This document shows, in pieces, positions 63,001-64,000 of a stretch of DNA of 64,000 nt (positions within the stretch are counted from its first letter, which is position 1; each line of letters begins with the position of its first letter). Under the pieces are notes generated by a model. It saw nothing but the letters and a program-made list of their open reading frames with translations. It ran no database searches and was not told where the DNA came from. The DNA comes from Pectinophora gossypiella (taxonomy: Eukaryota > Arthropoda > Insecta > Lepidoptera > Gelechiidae), in contig NC_065429.1 in NCBI RefSeq assembly GCF_024362695.1, positions 3,008,501-3,072,500 of the forward strand. Direction: 5' to 3'. The position numbers and the translations under genes were made by a program.

Positions 63001-64000
63001 GATATTCCACTTGATATCAACTTAGAATCGTGGTCTAAATCCCCCTCAGTATTCGTTACGGTGTCACTAACACCTATACCTACGCCCAGAGTGGTCTATT
63101 TCAAAGCCGTACTAGGAGTTAAGTAAATACATATTATAATTTTAGTTTAAGTATATTGTTAGTAATTTTAAAGCGCAATGTGCATCAAAACACACCCCTT
63201 TAGGGTTAAATGATGTGTTTTATTGTTTTTAATCAATTTCAATTGTACAATAATATCTTATGTTTTTTTTTTAAAAGAACGTCTAGGGCCCTGTGCCGAG
63301 GTTTTTCTTGCAGCTTCTTTTCCCCGGCTATACAGGTTGTGAGAAGCAGTAGGTTTAGGCGGATGAGACGTTAGTTATGTAAAAATTGACGATTCAAAGT
63401 GTAACTATGTTACCTACTGAATAAATATATTTTTGAATTTGAATTTAGTTTATAAGTTTGTATAAGAATAAAATAAAAAAAAAATTGTGTATCATAGAAA
63501 GAACAAGCTGGAATAACTGACCTCTGCATATAAAACTCCTCAATTTAGGGCATCCTCTGGCGAGCGCCTCAACACCATTTTCAGTGATAGATTGACACCA
63601 TGATACGTTCACGTGCGTTAGAAGCTGAAACGAAAAAAAGCCATAAAGAAAGGAGTCCAACAGTGGCGGTCCTACCAAAATATTCAGGTGGTGCGAGACC
63701 TCAAAGTGGCACCCCTCAGCCCCTTAACATACAAAATTTTTCGATTAGTTTACGGCTACAGCAATTTAACTATTTAAATCGCCGCAATCTAACCAAAATA
63801 ATTCATAATTACCTAGTACTTATAGCAAATGTAATTGTTACTGGCAATAAATTTATTTTATTCTTAAATTTATTTTATTCTTATTCTTCTAACCTGATGA
63901 AGTTAGTTTGCGGCCAGGGTGGGCCAGTCTTGGTTGATTATTTTGCTTATTTTACTCACCGGACATCCATCGGACAATGCTTTTAAAGATATGTCAGTTA
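56894..64000 (-). CDS. F-box/LRR protein, FBXL2/FBXL20-like, C-terminal part (eight exons)
   Basis: Substrate-recognition subunit of an SCF (Skp1-Cullin-F-box) ubiquitin ligase. Eight exons join in consistent phase to 277 residues of cysteine-containing LRRs, each about 26 residues with the pattern C..LTD..L..LA..CP.L..L.L..C. The order matches animal FBXL20: HVNVSWCQSITENGVEALA, CRGCKNVNDRAV, GCAQLTDAALAALA, QLTDIGFQALAR, CRLLERMDLEECVLITD, SHCELITDYGI, LDNCPLVTDGALEHL, ELYDCQLVTR, then NHLPNIKVHAYFAPVTPP. The protein ends CRCCNII; Cys-Asn-Ile-Ile fits a CaaX geranylgeranylation box as in FBXL2, which implies membrane attachment. The F-box and first LRRs lie beyond the right edge. Most introns are filled with mobile elements. 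Confidence 0.93.
57049..57658. mobile_element. MITE-5 in last FBXL intron, interrupted by MITE-7
   Basis: ATGGTATAAGAAAACCAGG at left; GGTCTTCTTATACCATG is its inverted right end. Inner arms of about 130 bp are inverted (GCTGACGTCATCCCACC / GGGATGACGTCAGC, GACCAATGTTTTTACATT). Confidence 0.8.
57478..57642. mobile_element. MITE-7, GC-rich palindrome inside MITE-5
   Basis: TAGGCTCTGCACGGTAACCG at left, GCGCGGTGCAGTTGTCATGC at right, with TTCGACCAATAGCCG / TTTCGACCAATATAATTCGC inside. Removing it restores the MITE-5 end. Related to 36205-36375. Confidence 0.7.
57722..57925 (-). mobile_element. LINE reverse-transcriptase C-terminus in last FBXL intron
   Basis: A - strand frame reads CKDNLCRWGYLVDGCDDCEC, PQTMAHLLCCPKCPNTC, then IKDLYEATDNAVSVANYW and a TAG at 57722-57724. 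The C.CG....T..HLL.CP.C pattern is the cysteine-rich C-terminus of insect LINE ORF2. It begins about 20-25 bp from the splice donor of the preceding exon. Confidence 0.8.
57948..58072 (-). CDS. FBXL exon (LRRs, DNCPLVTDGALEHL)
   Basis: 125 nt between TTTTCCTCCAG and GTGAGT. Phase 1 to 0. Encodes GLDNCPLVTDGALEHL and IELYDCQLVTRNAIRKLR. Confidence 0.93.
58090..58570. other. FBXL intron sequence, no gene
   Basis: Intron part with LINE-3-type tail similarity (AGTATTGAAGGCGATTACTCC, ACCGACAAGAGCGCAGCTCTTAAAT at 58515-58557). No exon seen. Confidence 0.4.
58575..58635 (+). mobile_element. SINE-A 3' fragment
   Basis: TTGGAGCAGCGTTGGCGATTAC then CCCCTCCGGTTGATTGAAGGG. Confidence 0.65.
58757..59028 (-). 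mobile_element. SINE-C in FBXL intron
   Basis: - strand copy: GAGCTGGTGGCGCAGCGGTAA, the 5S-like GAAGTTAAGCAAC and GGATGGGTGACC, core, CCATGCCCCAGCAGTGGGG, then GATGATGATG. Confidence 0.88.
59352..59439 (-). CDS. FBXL exon (LRR, SHCELITDYGIKQL)
   Basis: 88 nt between TGTTTGCAG and GTAAGT, phase 0 to 1. Encodes TLSHCELITDYGIKQLSM and AAEHLTVL. Confidence 0.93.
59565..59770 (-). repeat. 230-bp repeat, inverted relative to 56298-56530
   Basis: Reverse complement of the downstream copy. It abuts the MITE-2 half at 59772. Confidence 0.75.
59772..59835. mobile_element. MITE-2 left half
   Basis: CAGGGTGTTAGTGACATCGT and GATGATTCAGCTCATTATTC; no right half follows. Confidence 0.7.
59985..60076. 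mobile_element. MITE-1 right half
   Basis: GTCCCTTTCCTTTTCGGAGG to GTCTGCAGGAATCGGGGCC. Confidence 0.75.
60170..60231 (-). mobile_element. LINE-J tail tip
   Basis: The reverse complement reads CCCATTTGTCCGGACAAGTG, then GGTTAATGCC and AAGTCACGTT. Confidence 0.55.
60245..60346 (-). CDS. FBXL exon (LRR, ERMDLEECVLITD)
   Basis: 102 nt, phase 0 to 0, between TTACTTCCAG and GTGAGT. Encodes SCRLLERMDLEECVLITD and VHLAMGCPRLEKL. Confidence 0.94.
60628..60696. repeat. microsatellite (TG)n
   Basis: About 65 bp of TG/TATG/CGTG units in an FBXL intron. Confidence 0.9.
60769..61094 (+). mobile_element. SINE-B, full-length copy
   Basis: Head CGTGGTCCAGAGGTTGAGCG and GGGTTCGATTCCCGG, core, and tail ending CACACGATAGAAGAAG. 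It abuts the minisatellite. Confidence 0.9.
61110..61995 (-). repeat. minisatellite built from the FBXL exon end and splice donor
   Basis: TATACCGGACCAGAGG recurs at 61192, 61276, 61376, 61460, 61544, 61628, 61732, 61829 and 61900 (spacing 84, 100, 84, 84, 84, 104, 97, 71), with a decayed copy at 61986. On the - strand each unit holds TTCCAGGCGCTTGCGCGG followed by GTGA. That is a near copy of the last 18 nt of the exon at 62013 plus its donor. The array begins where that exon ends. Confidence 0.92.
62013..62195 (-). CDS. FBXL exon (two LRRs, 61 residues)
   Basis: Phase 0 to 0, between ATATGTTGCAG and GTGAGG. Encodes SLTDESICMLGGGMRRL, GCAQLTDAALAALAARCPDL and QLTDIGFQALAR. It is strikingly G+C-rich (about 65-70%) compared with the other FBXL exons. 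Confidence 0.94.
62220..62382. repeat. LINE-2-type tail and palindromic half element
   Basis: TTCAAATTCAATTCAAATTC at 62222, then a palindrome (TGCAAGTGCCATGATC / GATCATGGCACTTGCA). Then comes the half hairpin shared with 56600-56659 (62335-62382). Confidence 0.6.
62382..62702. mobile_element. MITE-1 with shortened left end
   Basis: TTGGTGCTAATTCCTGTAAA jumps to GGGTAATCGACAAGC; the right end is complete (GTCTGCAGGAATCGGGGCC). Confidence 0.78.
62734..62819 (-). CDS. FBXL exon (LRR, CKNVNDRAVSCLA)
   Basis: 86 nt between ATGCTTCCAG and GTAAGT, phase 1 to 0. Encodes CKNVNDRAVSCLATHCPDL and EVLNVQGCE. Confidence 0.93.
62862..63077. mobile_element. MITE-2, complete copy in FBXL intron
   Basis: CAGGGTGTTAGTGACATCGT at left and GTATTCGTTACGGTGTCACT at right. 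Confidence 0.78.
63275..63446 (+). mobile_element. LINE-2 3' tail in FBXL intron
   Basis: AACGTCTAGGGCCCTGTGCC through TGTAACTATGTTACCTACTG to TTTTTGAATTTGAATTTAG. Confidence 0.72.
63522..63624 (-). CDS. FBXL exon (LRR, HVNVSWCQSITENGVEAL)
   Basis: 103 nt between TTCGTTTCAG and a GTCAGT donor, phase 0 to 1. Encodes LLTHVNVSWCQSITENGV and GCPKLRSFICR. Confidence 0.93.
63663..63790 (+). repeat. dispersed repeat, pairs with 4148-4262
   Basis: AGTGGCGGTCCTACCAAAAT, CTCAAAGTGGCACCCCTCA and TTTTTCGATTAGTTTACGG, same orientation as the left-end copy. Confidence 0.65.
63960..64000 (-). CDS. FBXL exon, partial at right edge
   Basis: Encodes TDISLKALSDGCP and ends at a GTGAGT donor, phase 0. The upstream part is outside the window. 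Confidence 0.85.

Overview
The window looks like AT-rich nuclear DNA of a moth or butterfly (Lepidoptera). Genes are split by GT-AG introns. Introns and intergenic DNA are full of tRNA-headed SINEs, 3' ends of LINEs and palindromic TIR elements (MITEs) of kinds common in Lepidoptera. The species cannot be named. No bacterial gene, rRNA gene, CRISPR array or convincing free tRNA gene was seen.

Three protein genes could be assembled exon by exon with consistent reading phase. (1) A complete aldo-keto reductase gene on the + strand (12498..18671; six coding exons, 330 residues, AKR2E / 3-dehydroecdysone-reductase-like). (2) A complete coding region for a small GPI-anchored Ly6/quiver-type protein on the - strand (37776 down to 29464; four coding exons, 138 residues), including a 19-nt first coding segment and a 48-nt exon. 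(3) The C-terminal 277 residues of an FBXL2/FBXL20-type F-box leucine-rich-repeat protein on the - strand (64000 down to 56894; eight exons, ending in a prenylation motif). Its F-box lies beyond the right edge. The left edge (1..780, - strand) carries exon-like coiled-coil sequence of an unrecognised protein, interrupted by a very GC-rich 250-bp segment.

Layout: 1-5.1 kb, partial gene and repeats; 5.39-12.15 kb, a 6.8-kb segment bounded by inverted repeats and holding a 121-bp tandem array; 12.5-18.7 kb, AKR gene with transposon-filled introns; 18.7-29.4 kb, gene-poor AT-rich DNA with many ATCGAT/TATCGATA motifs; 29.5-37.8 kb, Ly6 gene; 37.9-56.8 kb, no recognised gene, stacked MITEs and SINEs, an inverted-repeat-bounded block at 39.1-41.9 kb and a 20-bp minisatellite at 47.4 kb; 56.9-64 kb, FBXL gene. 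Inside one FBXL intron a roughly 84-104-bp minisatellite repeats the end of the preceding exon together with its splice donor.

The three genes have unrelated roles (redox metabolism, cell-surface signalling, ubiquitin ligase targeting) and share no operon-like organisation. Repeat family names used here (SINE-A to E, MITE-1 to 7, LINE-J, LINE-2, LINE-3) are local labels, not database names.
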